A stretch of DNA of 7,614 bases from an uncultured Bacilli bacterium (GTDB taxonomy: Bacteria; Bacillota_I; Bacilli_A; RF39; UBA660). This document shows, in pieces, positions 1 to 5,960 of the stretch; within the stretch, counting starts at the first letter, position 1; every line of letters starts with the position of its first letter. The translations under genes and the position numbers were made by a program. The stretch is from NCBI GenBank assembly GCA_949280095.1, contig CASDHD010000057.1:1-7614 (forward strand). Direction: 5' to 3'. Under the pieces are notes generated by a model that had not been told where the DNA came from, made no database searches, and worked only from the letters and a program-made list of their open reading frames with translations.

Positions 1-2
1 TT

Positions 3-338
3 TTATATAAATGGTTTTATTATTCCTAAAACATCCTGAAATAAAATACCCAATAAACTAAACAACAATGGCAAATAATACCGCATGAATATATCCACTT
101 TTCTACGATTATAATTTTTAATTCCTATTTTTCTAAACCACCATTCATAAAATTTAGTATTTTCTTTATCCTTATTCTTAAATTGATAATGTGATAAAAA
201 ACAACCGTCGTTGGTTTCTAACATACAAATATGCATAAGTGATAATAAGGCTATATATTGCCAAGATAACCAAGTCCAAGATGTCCAAGCAATTATTGTA
301 AGTAGAAAATGTACAATTATACTTAAAATTTTTAACAT
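3..338 (-). CDS. Small membrane protein of unknown function
   Basis: Complete 111-residue protein that I do not recognise. Hydrophobic stretches at about residues 3-20, 22-38 and 85-108 suggest two or three membrane segments. Between them lies a polar, aromatic loop with Cys and Trp residues (MLETNDGCFLSHYQF, then FYEWWFRKIGI) and a basic patch (YNRRK). The layout loosely recalls small DUF2784-like membrane proteins, but this is only an impression. A GTG nine bases further upstream (345-347) is in frame, but it lies inside the AGGTGA ribosome binding site (344-349). The ATG at 336-338, five bases after that site, is the better start. The gene lies 42 bases downstream of cotJC on the same strand and may be co-transcribed with it, subject to a weak hairpin between them. 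No function can be assigned. Confidence 0.65.
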   Translation of the reverse strand: MLKILSIIVHFLLTIIAWTSWTWLSWQYIALLSLMHICMLETNDGCFLSHYQFKNKDKENTKFYEWWFRKIGIKNYNRRKVDIFMRYYLPLLFSLLGILFQDVLGIIKPFI

Positions 339-367
339 ACTACTCACCTATTCCATTGTAACACATA

Positions 368-398
368 AAGAAAAAAAGACCTAGTAGCCTTTTTTCTT
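368..398 (-). terminator. Weak A/T stem-loop at the end of cotJC
   Basis: On the minus strand AAGAAAAAAGG (388-398) can pair with TCTTTTTTTCTT (368-378) over 11 positions including one G-U, around a nine-base loop that contains the cotJC stop codon. The 3' arm is itself the U tract. With few G-C pairs it is a poor terminator, and may only attenuate transcription between cotJC and the small membrane gene downstream. Confidence 0.3.
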
Positions 399-938
399 AT
401 AATATTTATATAATTCTTTAAAACGATTAAAATGGATAATTTCTCTTTGTCTTAAGAATAATAGTGGTCCTATGACATCTTCGTCTGTTGCAAGTTCTAT
501 TAAGTTTTCATAAACTGCTCTCGCTTTTTGCTCAGCAGCCATATCTTCTGAAATATCTGCAATTGGATCTCCTGTTACAGCAAAGTAACCAGTTGTAAAA
601 GGAACTCCACTTGCATTTGTTGGATAAACAGCTGTTCCATGTTCAGAATACATGTCCCCTAATCCTGCAGCTTTCATCTCTTCCACACTTGCTCCATCTG
701 TTAGTTGTGTAATCATCGTAGCAATCATTTCCACATGCCCAAGCTCTTCTGTTGCAATATCATTCAAAAGTGCTTTTCCTATTTCATCAGGCATACTAAA
801 TTTTTGACTGAAATAACGAAGTGCTGCTGCAAGTTCGGAATTAGATCCACCAAATTGAGTATGTAAATATTTTGCCATTTTTAAATCTCTTTTTTTAATA
901 TTTACTGGATAATTTAAAGTTTTCATATATTTAAACAT
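381..938 (-). CDS. cotJC: CotJC, manganese-catalase-family spore coat protein
   Basis: 185-residue di-manganese catalase-family protein of the CotJC type, expected to dismutate hydrogen peroxide in or on the spore coat. The family hallmarks are visible: the start MFKYMKTLNYPVN, GGSNSELAAALRYFSQ, and EELGHVE. Expected metal ligands are all present: Glu35, Glu65, His68, Glu136 and His169. Glu136 and His169 are 33 residues apart, the spacing I recall for the Lactobacillus plantarum enzyme. Glu166 fits the second-sphere catalytic glutamate. The length is much shorter than full catalases (about 270) but normal for CotJC. The start at 936-938 lies 8 bases after AGGAGG (947-952), and its first 8 bases overlap the end of the CotJA/CotJB-like gene, implying translational coupling. 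Family assignment is firm. Catalytic activity and coat location are inferred from the family. Confidence 0.93.
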   Translation of the reverse strand: MFKYMKTLNYPVNIKKRDLKMAKYLHTQFGGSNSELAAALRYFSQKFSMPDEIGKALLNDIATEELGHVEMIATMITQLTDGASVEEMKAAGLGDMYSEHGTAVYPTNASGVPFTTGYFAVTGDPIADISEDMAAEQKARAVYENLIELATDEDVIGPLLFLRQREIIHFNRFKELYKYYKKKGY

Positions 939-1392
939 ACATACTACCTCCTGTTTTATCCCATGGCCATGGATTTTTCATCCAACTATAAGAATTTCCA
1001 CTCGTTTGATCTAAAGTAAGTGGTCCAAATCTTCTAGCATATTCATCTTTAAGTTCTAAACATTCTTTTGTATACTTCTTAAATTTTTCGTATATTTCAT
1101 TATCTTCAGGATGTAAATCTAAATGCAAATTTAAATCATTTATAGCAAAATCCATTTCCATAATTTTAAAAAGTAATGCTTCTCTTTCACAAGTAGGATT
1201 TAATCTTACAGGTTGCATATTTTTATAAGGATCATATTCATTTCTCCACATATTTCCTCTTAAAAAACCTTCTTCTGAACTCACTAGGCGATTTTCTTGC
1301 ATTCCGTATTCATAAAATTTGTCAGGACGATTAAAATTAAATCCTGCAAGACTTAAAATATCGATGTCGTAATCATTATTTTCAAATAACAT
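931..1392 (-). CDS. cotJB: Fused CotJA-like/CotJB spore coat protein
   Basis: 153-residue protein. Residues 70-146 are a CotJB domain: ALLFKIMEMDFAINDLNLHLD, a helical charged middle, then FGPLTLDQ and the tryptophan-rich end WMKNPWPWDK. CotJB proteins are normally about 85-90 residues. The extra N-terminal 69 residues contain SSEEGFLRGNMWRNEYDPYKN (about 38-58), which resembles the CotJA core (acidic residue, A/F-L, R/K-G, then Y-x-P-Y). In Bacillus subtilis cotJA, cotJB and cotJC are three genes; here JA and JB seem joined in one frame. The start at 1390-1392 is 8 bases after AGGAGG (1401-1406). CotJA and CotJB are coat proteins whose biochemical roles are not established; they accompany the CotJC catalase. 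The CotJB part is secure; the CotJA part is a motif-level inference. Confidence 0.85.
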   Translation of the reverse strand: MLFENNDYDIDILSLAGFNFNRPDKFYEYGMQENRLVSSEEGFLRGNMWRNEYDPYKNMQPVRLNPTCEREALLFKIMEMDFAINDLNLHLDLHPEDNEIYEKFKKYTKECLELKDEYARRFGPLTLDQTSGNSYSWMKNPWPWDKTGGSMYV

Positions 1393-1450
1393 GTTTTTTT
1401 CCTCCTAAAATATATTATGAAGATAAACTTTTTTAGGAAAGGCAAACGTC

Positions 1451-1486
1451 TAAAAAAGAAAAAAACTACACACTAGTGGCATAGTT
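1451..1486 (-). terminator. Intrinsic terminator overlapping the ATPase stop codon
   Basis: On the minus strand AACTATGCCA (1477-1486) folds onto TGTGTAGTT (1464-1472) with one bulged C and two G-U pairs around a CTAG loop, followed by TTTTTCTTTTTT. The TAG stop of the ATPase lies inside the 3' arm, so the terminator is built into the coding end. It separates the ATPase transcript from the cotJ genes. Confidence 0.6.
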
Positions 1487-4084
1487 CTTTCGTTTCATAT
1501 ATATTTTTCTAAGCAAATCAACTGGAATAACAGAAAAAGATAGAAATAGAACAATCGCTAATTCTTTTAAAGTTAAACCATAAGTTCTAAATAAATCCCC
1601 ACCATGATAAACTAAATAAAGTTGTACAATTACAATAAATAAAATTGTTAAAATAAATACAATATTTTGTTTTAAATTAGATAGTAAATTTAATCTTTCT
1701 GTTCTTGCATTAAAAGCATTACATACTCCAATAAAGATAAAGAGTGCAAAATAGGCAGTCATTAAATATTCGTAAGAAGGTCCTGTTCGTATTATTCTTT
1801 TAAAAAGAGGTAATTTTAAAAATAAAACACATAATAATGCAGAATAAATTCCTGTAAAAATAATTTGACTGTACATATAGCCATTCATAATGGCTTCATC
1901 CTTTTTCTTAGGAGGTTCAAACATATAACGTTTAAGAGGAGGTTCAAATGAGAAGGCAAGTCCTGCAAAAGTATCCATAATCATATTAATCCATAGCATT
2001 TGAATAATCGTAATTGGTGTATTAATACCAATAAATGGTCCGATAATAGAGACAAAGAGTGCACACATATTACAAGTAAGTTGATAAATAATAAATTTCC
2101 GTATACTCTTAAAAATGGTTCTTCCATAAAGTATAGCTTTACTAATGGATAAGATATTATCATCCAAAATAACAATATCACTAGCTTCTTTACAAACTTC
2201 TGTTCCACTACCCATTGCAAAACCGACATTAGCATGCTTAAGTGCTGGTGCATCATTCACACCATCTCCTGTCATACCAACGACAAGATTCATTTCTTCC
2301 AAAATACGAACAAGCCTACTTTTATCTTTAGGAAGTGCTCTTGCTACTACTCTTAATTTTGGGGCTATAGACATAATTTCTCTATCTGACATTCTGCTTA
2401 ATGCATCACTTGTTAAAACAATATCCTCACTATTTGTAATAACTCCAGCTTCTTTAGCAATAGAAGTGGCTGTATCCTTATGATCCCCTGTAATCATAAT
2501 GAGTTGAATGCCTGCTTTTTTAATTAAATCTATCCCTTCCTTTGTTTCATCTCTTAATTCATCTCGAATGGCTATGAGCCCTACAAATATGAGATTGGAA
2601 AATTCTCTTGTAAATGGTTCTTTTTTTGCATAAGCCATTACTAATACTCTTGTTCCCATTTTCGTAAGACTATCGATTTTTTCTTCCAATTCTTTTTTCT
2701 TTAAAAAAGTACGTTCTCTGTTTTCTTCATCTAAATATTTATTACAACGATTTAATAACTTTTCTGCTGCACCTTTAATGTAGATTCTTTTTTCATCATT
2801 ATCTAATTCAACATAAGAATATTTATTTTTGCTATTAAACGGCTCTTTTTTTAAAATTTTCACAATATGATTTTCTGGTACTTTTAAAAAATTTAATAAA
2901 GCTCTATCTGTTGTATTTCCACCTATGGCACTTCCGTCTTCACTAAAAGAACTTTCATTATTATAATAAAATGATTCATAAATTGTAGAATAAAATCTTT
3001 CTTTTTTTATACTTTCCATTGTTTTATAACTTTTTAAATTACCAGAGATAAATTCTGTTACTTCCAATTTTCCTTTTGTAAGAGTACCTGTTTTATCTGT
3101 GAGTAAAACATTTAGACTTCCTGCCGTTTCGATACCTACTAACCTTCTAACCAAAACATTATTTTTAAGCATACGTTTCATATTGCTAGATAATACGAGA
3201 GTAATCATCATAGGTAGACCTTCTGGTACTGCTACGATAATGATGGTAACACTAAGAGTTAAAGCGTACATTAGATAGTCAAACATTAAGTTAAAATTAG
3301 TAACAGTAGCAAGTATTAGTGTTTTGTCAAAGTGATTGGCAATAAAAATAACAGAAAATAAATAAGATATTGTAACAAGGAGTGCTCCTACATATCCGAT
3401 TTTACTAATAATACTTGCAAGTCCTCTTAAGCGAATTTTTAAAGGACTTACAGGTTCGCTTTCTTGTAGTTCGCTTGCAAGAGTACCATATATCGTACTA
3501 TTTCCGACTTCTGTTACTTTCATAATTGCTGTTCCATTATACACAATAGTTCCTCTAAAGACTTTATTCTTATTTTCTACAATAGAGGATGTTGTGCTTA
3601 TTTTTTCCGTTTCCTTAGCTTCTCCATTAATACTCGATTCATCCACATAGATACTACCCTCGATTAAATAGCCATCTGCTGGAATTTTGTCTCCAGTATT
3701 TAATAATACAATATCATTTTTTACTACTTCTTTTATTTCTATTTCTTTCATGATTCCTTCTCTTTTTACTTTTACTTTCATTTTAGAAGCTTCTTCACCT
3801 AGACGTTCAAATGCTGCTTCACTTCCATACTCAGAGATACTGGAAATAAAAGAAGCTAAAAAGATAGCTATGAGAATTCCAACCGTTTCAAACCAATCGA
3901 AATTTCGAAATAGAATTACTACTTTTACTGCAAGTGCAATTAATAGTATTTTAATAATCGGATCCCCTAAGGATTCTAAGAGGAGTCTTAAAAAACTATT
4001 TTTTTTCTTTTTAGTAAGTTCATTGTCTCCATATTTTTTACGACTTTCTTCTACTTCTTTTTCTGTTAATCCTTTTATATTCAT
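1466..4084 (-). CDS. Calcium-transporting P-type ATPase (P2B, PMCA-like)
   Basis: 872-residue P2-type cation pump, expected to export Ca2+ across the cytoplasmic membrane at the cost of ATP. Domains in order: N-terminal cation-ATPase segment (1-40), M1-M2 (about 45-84), actuator domain (about 100-220), M3-M4 (228-298) with PEGLP at 287-291, phosphorylation Asp330 in DKTGTLT, nucleotide domain with KGAA (437-440), TGD at 532-534, GDGVNDAP at 606-613, then M5-M10 (about 662-856). M6 has Asn700, Met703 and Asp704 (NMIMD). M5 has Asn672, with Ala675 where SERCA has its site-I Glu. That pattern is PMCA-like and predicts one Ca2+ per cycle. The actuator loop reads NGEA (153-156) rather than TGES; the catalytic Glu155 is kept. 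AGGAGG (4097-4102) is 12 bases before the ATG, a longish spacing with no alternative in-frame start. I see no convincing promoter in 4103-4140. Substrate is inferred from family motifs. Confidence 0.93.
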   Translation of the reverse strand: MNIKGLTEKEVEESRKKYGDNELTKKKKNSFLRLLLESLGDPIIKILLIALAVKVVILFRNFDWFETVGILIAIFLASFISSISEYGSEAAFERLGEEASKMKVKVKREGIMKEIEIKEVVKNDIVLLNTGDKIPADGYLIEGSIYVDESSINGEAKETEKISTTSSIVENKNKVFRGTIVYNGTAIMKVTEVGNSTIYGTLASELQESEPVSPLKIRLRGLASIISKIGYVGALLVTISYLFSVIFIANHFDKTLILATVTNFNLMFDYLMYALTLSVTIIIVAVPEGLPMMITLVLSSNMKRMLKNNVLVRRLVGIETAGSLNVLLTDKTGTLTKGKLEVTEFISGNLKSYKTMESIKKERFYSTIYESFYYNNESSFSEDGSAIGGNTTDRALLNFLKVPENHIVKILKKEPFNSKNKYSYVELDNDEKRIYIKGAAEKLLNRCNKYLDEENRERTFLKKKELEEKIDSLTKMGTRVLVMAYAKKEPFTREFSNLIFVGLIAIRDELRDETKEGIDLIKKAGIQLIMITGDHKDTATSIAKEAGVITNSEDIVLTSDALSRMSDREIMSIAPKLRVVARALPKDKSRLVRILEEMNLVVGMTGDGVNDAPALKHANVGFAMGSGTEVCKEASDIVILDDNILSISKAILYGRTIFKSIRKFIIYQLTCNMCALFVSIIGPFIGINTPITIIQMLWINMIMDTFAGLAFSFEPPLKRYMFEPPKKKDEAIMNGYMYSQIIFTGIYSALLCVLFLKLPLFKRIIRTGPSYEYLMTAYFALFIFIGVCNAFNARTERLNLLSNLKQNIVFILTILFIVIVQLYLVYHGGDLFRTYGLTLKELAIVLFLSFSVIPVDLLRKIYMKRKNYATSV

Positions 4085-4140
4085 AACTATGCTTGTCCTC
4101 CTAAAAAACTATATGTGGACAAGTTAGAAATTAATACTAA

Positions 4141-4168
4141 AAAATAGAGAATTTCTGTTCTCTATTTT
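4141..4168 (-). terminator. Intrinsic terminator after the dehydrogenase gene
   Basis: Perfect 11-bp inverted repeat AAAATAGAGAA / TTCTCTATTTT around a six-base loop, continuing into a run of six Ts on the minus strand, 31 bases past the stop codon at 4199. It ends the rubredoxin-dehydrogenase operon ahead of the ATPase gene. The plus strand also reads into As and Ts but no plus-strand gene needs it. Confidence 0.75.
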
Positions 4169-4198
4169 GCTATCAAAAAAATTATGAATTTTTTCACT

Positions 4199-4936
4199 TT
4201 AACTTCTTGCAGCTCCATCAACAGATAACACAACACCTGTAATATAACTGGCAAGTTCACTTGCTAAAAACAAAAATGCATTTGCAATATCTTTTGGTTC
4301 TCCAATTCTTCCAAGTGGAATTGTTTTAACAATAGGTTCTAATTGTTCTTTTGGAAGATTAGCAATCATATCGGTATTTGTTACGCCTGGTGCAACAGCA
4401 TTCACTCGAATATTAAATGGGGCAAGTTCTCTTGCTAAGGATTTTGTTATTCCATTTACTGCAAATTTACTTGTGGGATAGCCTACACCTGATGGTTGAC
4501 CATAAATACTTACCATGGAACTGGTATTTAAAACAACACCACTTTTTTGGGCTTTCATAAAAGGAACAACTGCTTTGGTCATATTAAATATTGCATTAAC
4601 ATTTAAGTTCATAATACTTGCAAAATCTTCGCTTGTTGTTTCTTCAATTTTTTTATTTGCAGAAATTCCTGCGTTATTTATTAAAATATCAATATGTCCG
4701 TATTTTTCATGAATTTTATTTATTACCCCCTCAATTTCTGCAAAGTCATTTAAATTAGGATAGTAACCACTAACCTCTATACCTTCATTTTTTAAAGTTT
4801 CTAGGGTTTTATCTACTGTTTCTTTTCTTGCCCCAAACAAAATAACCTCCGCATGGTTTTCTTTAAACGTTTTTACAATTTCAAGCCCAATCCCTCTTGT
4901 TCCACCTGTTACAATTGCTACTTTTTTTTCTAACAT
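4199..4936 (-). CDS. Short-chain dehydrogenase/reductase, BaiA/FabG-like
   Basis: 245-residue classical SDR, a soluble NAD(P)-dependent oxidoreductase. Visible are the Rossmann motif TGGTRGIG (10-17), NNAG (87-90), structural Asn112, and the catalytic Ser140, Tyr153 and Lys157 in YPTSK. The C-terminal signature is VAPGVTNTDM followed by TGVVLSVDGAARS. From memory it resembles the bile-acid 3-alpha-hydroxysteroid dehydrogenase BaiA (GGTRGIG, F-x-x-N-x-A-x-V, SGVGYPxSK, APGVxNTDM, SVDGA-x-R) at least as well as FabG. At the end of beta-2 it has ARKET, with Arg37 and Lys38, where BaiA2 has acidic Glu42 nearby; this favours NADP(H). It is the second gene of an operon, 17 bases after the Hrb-like gene. 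The ribosome binding site is weak (GAGTGA), consistent with coupling. The fold is certain. The substrate (3-oxoacyl-ACP, steroid or other) is not. Confidence 0.88.
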   Translation of the reverse strand: MLEKKVAIVTGGTRGIGLEIVKTFKENHAEVILFGARKETVDKTLETLKNEGIEVSGYYPNLNDFAEIEGVINKIHEKYGHIDILINNAGISANKKIEETTSEDFASIMNLNVNAIFNMTKAVVPFMKAQKSGVVLNTSSMVSIYGQPSGVGYPTSKFAVNGITKSLARELAPFNIRVNAVAPGVTNTDMIANLPKEQLEPIVKTIPLGRIGEPKDIANAFLFLASELASYITGVVLSVDGAARS

Positions 4937-4953
4937 ATTTTTTCACTCATTTC

Positions 4954-5556
4954 TTACTCTTTTTTTAATACAAACATTGATACATCGACCCCACAAATTG
5001 GACATTTAAAATCCTCTTGCAAGTCTTTACCATAATAAACATAACCACATACTGTGCAAATCCATGCCGTTTTACCATTTTCTGTCGTGACTTTTATTAA
5101 ATCATTTTTATTTTCCTGATAATAGGCATAGCTCATTGGTTCTTCCTCTTTAAACACATCTGCTTCTATAAGACGCCCAATAAATAAAGTATGCGTATCA
5201 TTTTCTATTTTATCGATAATTTCACAAATCATGTATCCAAGAGATTCTTCAATTACTTTTATTTTTTCTATTTCTAGAGTCGATACTTTAGAGAATTTAT
5301 CGTAATCTTTCATAGAATGCATACCAAATTTTTCTATAATACTTGGATTTACTTCTTTTCCTAGTACAGATAAAGCAAAACGATCATTTTCTTTTAATAA
5401 AATATTTGTGTAATTTTTTTTCATAACTGCTACAGAAATTAGAGGATTATCGCCTGCACTGATTTGGGAAACTGCATCTACAATACAACCACCATTTTCT
5501 GTAGTAAGTACATACATTCCTTGTGTTATTTTACGTGTTATTTTTTTATTTTTCAT
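4954..5556 (-). CDS. High-molecular-weight-rubredoxin-like flavin reductase/rubredoxin fusion
   Basis: 200-residue two-domain redox protein. Residues 1-150 match the FMN-binding flavin-reductase-like domain (ITQGMYVLTTENGG, PLISVAVMKKNYTN, RFALSVL, FGMHSMKDYDKF, HTLFIGRLIEAD, MSYAYY). Residues 164-200 are a rubredoxin-like iron domain with Cys167, Cys170, Cys185 and Cys188 (CTVC and CPIC). This is the architecture of Moorella Hrb, which passes electrons from NAD(P)H to flavodiiron proteins that detoxify O2 or NO. That role here is inferred; no flavodiiron gene is in the window. The frame is open upstream to an ATG at 5644-5646 with a reasonable GAGG site. The extra 30 residues do not fit the family start and lie against a decayed mobile element, so I prefer the ATG at 5554-5556, although its AAGGA-type site is about 14 bases away. 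It is co-directional with the SDR and probably its electron-transfer partner or co-regulated. Confidence 0.85.
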   Translation of the reverse strand: MKNKKITRKITQGMYVLTTENGGCIVDAVSQISAGDNPLISVAVMKKNYTNILLKENDRFALSVLGKEVNPSIIEKFGMHSMKDYDKFSKVSTLEIEKIKVIEESLGYMICEIIDKIENDTHTLFIGRLIEADVFKEEEPMSYAYYQENKNDLIKVTTENGKTAWICTVCGYVYYGKDLQEDFKCPICGVDVSMFVLKKE

Positions 5557-5656
5557 TTTAAGTTTATTTATCCTTTCCTTATCAATAGTTAACGCAATCC
5601 ATTTTTTGGACAAAATTCCAGAACAAAAGTATAAAATAAGTTTCATAAATTTTATT

Positions 5657-5750
5657 CCTCTTGGTTGTCGCCTTCCAAGTTTCCTGCTTCATAGATAAAG
5701 TACCCTTTATTCTCCACAGGCTTAAATTTCGATGGTCGCCACCGTATCTT
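5657..5750 (-). ncRNA. Structured, GC-rich omega-RNA-like segment
   Basis: The minus-strand RNA can form three successive hairpins. Hairpin 1: GAU-AC-GGU, loop GGCG, ACC-AUC (5731-5748). Hairpin 2: a two-tier stem with outer CCUGU/GCAGG (5716-5720 with 5683-5687) and inner AUAAAG/CUUUAU closed by GGUA (5695-5710). Hairpin 3: CUUGG/CCAAG with a ten-base loop (5660-5679). Position downstream of a TnpB fragment, on the same strand, and ending in a subterminal palindrome fit the right end and guide-RNA scaffold of IS605-family elements. If so, the guide would begin just after about 5657. Alternatively it is a cis-regulatory leader of the Hrb-like gene; it matches no riboswitch I can name. A 38-codon open frame (5652-5765) also spans it but has no start codon at its head. 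Confidence 0.35.
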
Positions 5751-5773
5751 TTTCTTACTTATTTTCTATTTTT

Positions 5774-5917
5774 TTAACTTAATTTTTCTTTAAAATGAAT
5801 TTTTAACCCTTCATACATACATTTATCTAAAAAGTGATTATAAACAAATCTAGCACAACCAAATGTTTTTGAAATCTCAATATATCGCATTCAAGTCTTT
5901 TGTAGAACTTTCCTATA
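5774..5917 (-). pseudogene. tnpB: TnpB N-terminal fragment, broken
   Basis: Reading down the minus strand from 5917 gives YRKVLQKT, a TGA stop (5891-5893), then MRYIEI and KTFGCARFVYNHFLDK. The last block is the typical start of IS605 OrfB/TnpB (helix-turn-helix OrfB region, usually Y-R-x-Y-P-x-x-x-Q followed by I-x-K-T-F-G-C-x-R-F-V-Y-N). The stop sits about where the conserved Gln should be. The frame continues CMYEGLKIHFKEKLS and ends at 5774. That tail could be the original TnpB C-terminus brought next to the N-terminus by an internal deletion, since many TnpB proteins end with a similar short helix; this is a guess. The RuvC catalytic region and zinc finger are absent, so no nuclease can be made. 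Confidence 0.6.
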
Positions 5918-5921
5918 AGAT

Positions 5922-5948
5922 AAAAAAACTTCCGTCAAAGAAAGTTTT
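5922..5948 (-). terminator. Intrinsic terminator after the sortase-substrate gene
   Basis: On the minus strand AAAACTTTC pairs with GGAAGTTTT (nine pairs including one G-U) around loop TTTGAC, followed directly by a T tract that shares bases with the stem. It begins 12 bases after the stop codon at 5961-5963. It could instead be the left-end hairpin of the adjacent element relic. Confidence 0.6.
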
Positions 5949-5960
5949 CGTTATCCATTT

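Larger units (their letters stand above)
5652..5917 (-). mobile_element. Internally deleted IS605/IS1341-type element (relic)
   Basis: Two pieces on the same strand look like the opposite ends of one tnpB-carrying element. The 5' piece (5774-5917) encodes a recognisable but broken TnpB N-terminus. The 3' piece (about 5657-5750) is GC-richer than its surroundings and folds into consecutive hairpins, as expected for a right end with an overlapping omega-RNA. TnpB proteins are usually 350-450 residues, so roughly a kilobase is missing. The exact ends and target site cannot be set from one copy. The left boundary may include the hairpin at 5922-5948. The TnpB match is strong by eye; joining the two pieces into one element is inference. 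Confidence 0.5.

Noticed and set aside
1411..1419. CATAATATA, resembling a sigma-K or sigma-A -10 box before the cotJ genes
   Set aside because: A transcript from it would start inside the ribosome binding site at 1401-1406, and no -35 element is well placed.
1428..1458. Nine-base inverted repeat CTTTTTTAG / CTAAAAAAG with 13-base loop
   Set aside because: Almost entirely A/T and overlapping the T tract of the ATPase terminator; easily produced by chance.
2145..2483. Plus-strand open frame inside the ATPase gene
   Set aside because: Antisense shadow of the conserved catalytic region. The same applies to the open frames at 3687-4127 and 4515-4712.
4176..4194. AAAAAATT / AATTTTTT stem downstream of the dehydrogenase
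   Set aside because: Pure A/T with a three-base loop. The adjacent 11-bp hairpin at 4141-4168 is a far better terminator.
5557..5646. N-terminal 30-codon extension of the Hrb-like protein
   Set aside because: The frame is open and has a ribosome-binding-like site, but the residues do not match the start of the flavin-reductase family. Kept as a finding, not as the called start.
5652..5765. 38-codon minus-strand open frame with protein-like content (IRWRPSKFKPVENKGYFIYE)
   Set aside because: No start codon at its head, a stop just upstream, and it coincides with the hairpin-forming segment. Could be a TnpB C-terminal remnant, but I cannot show it.
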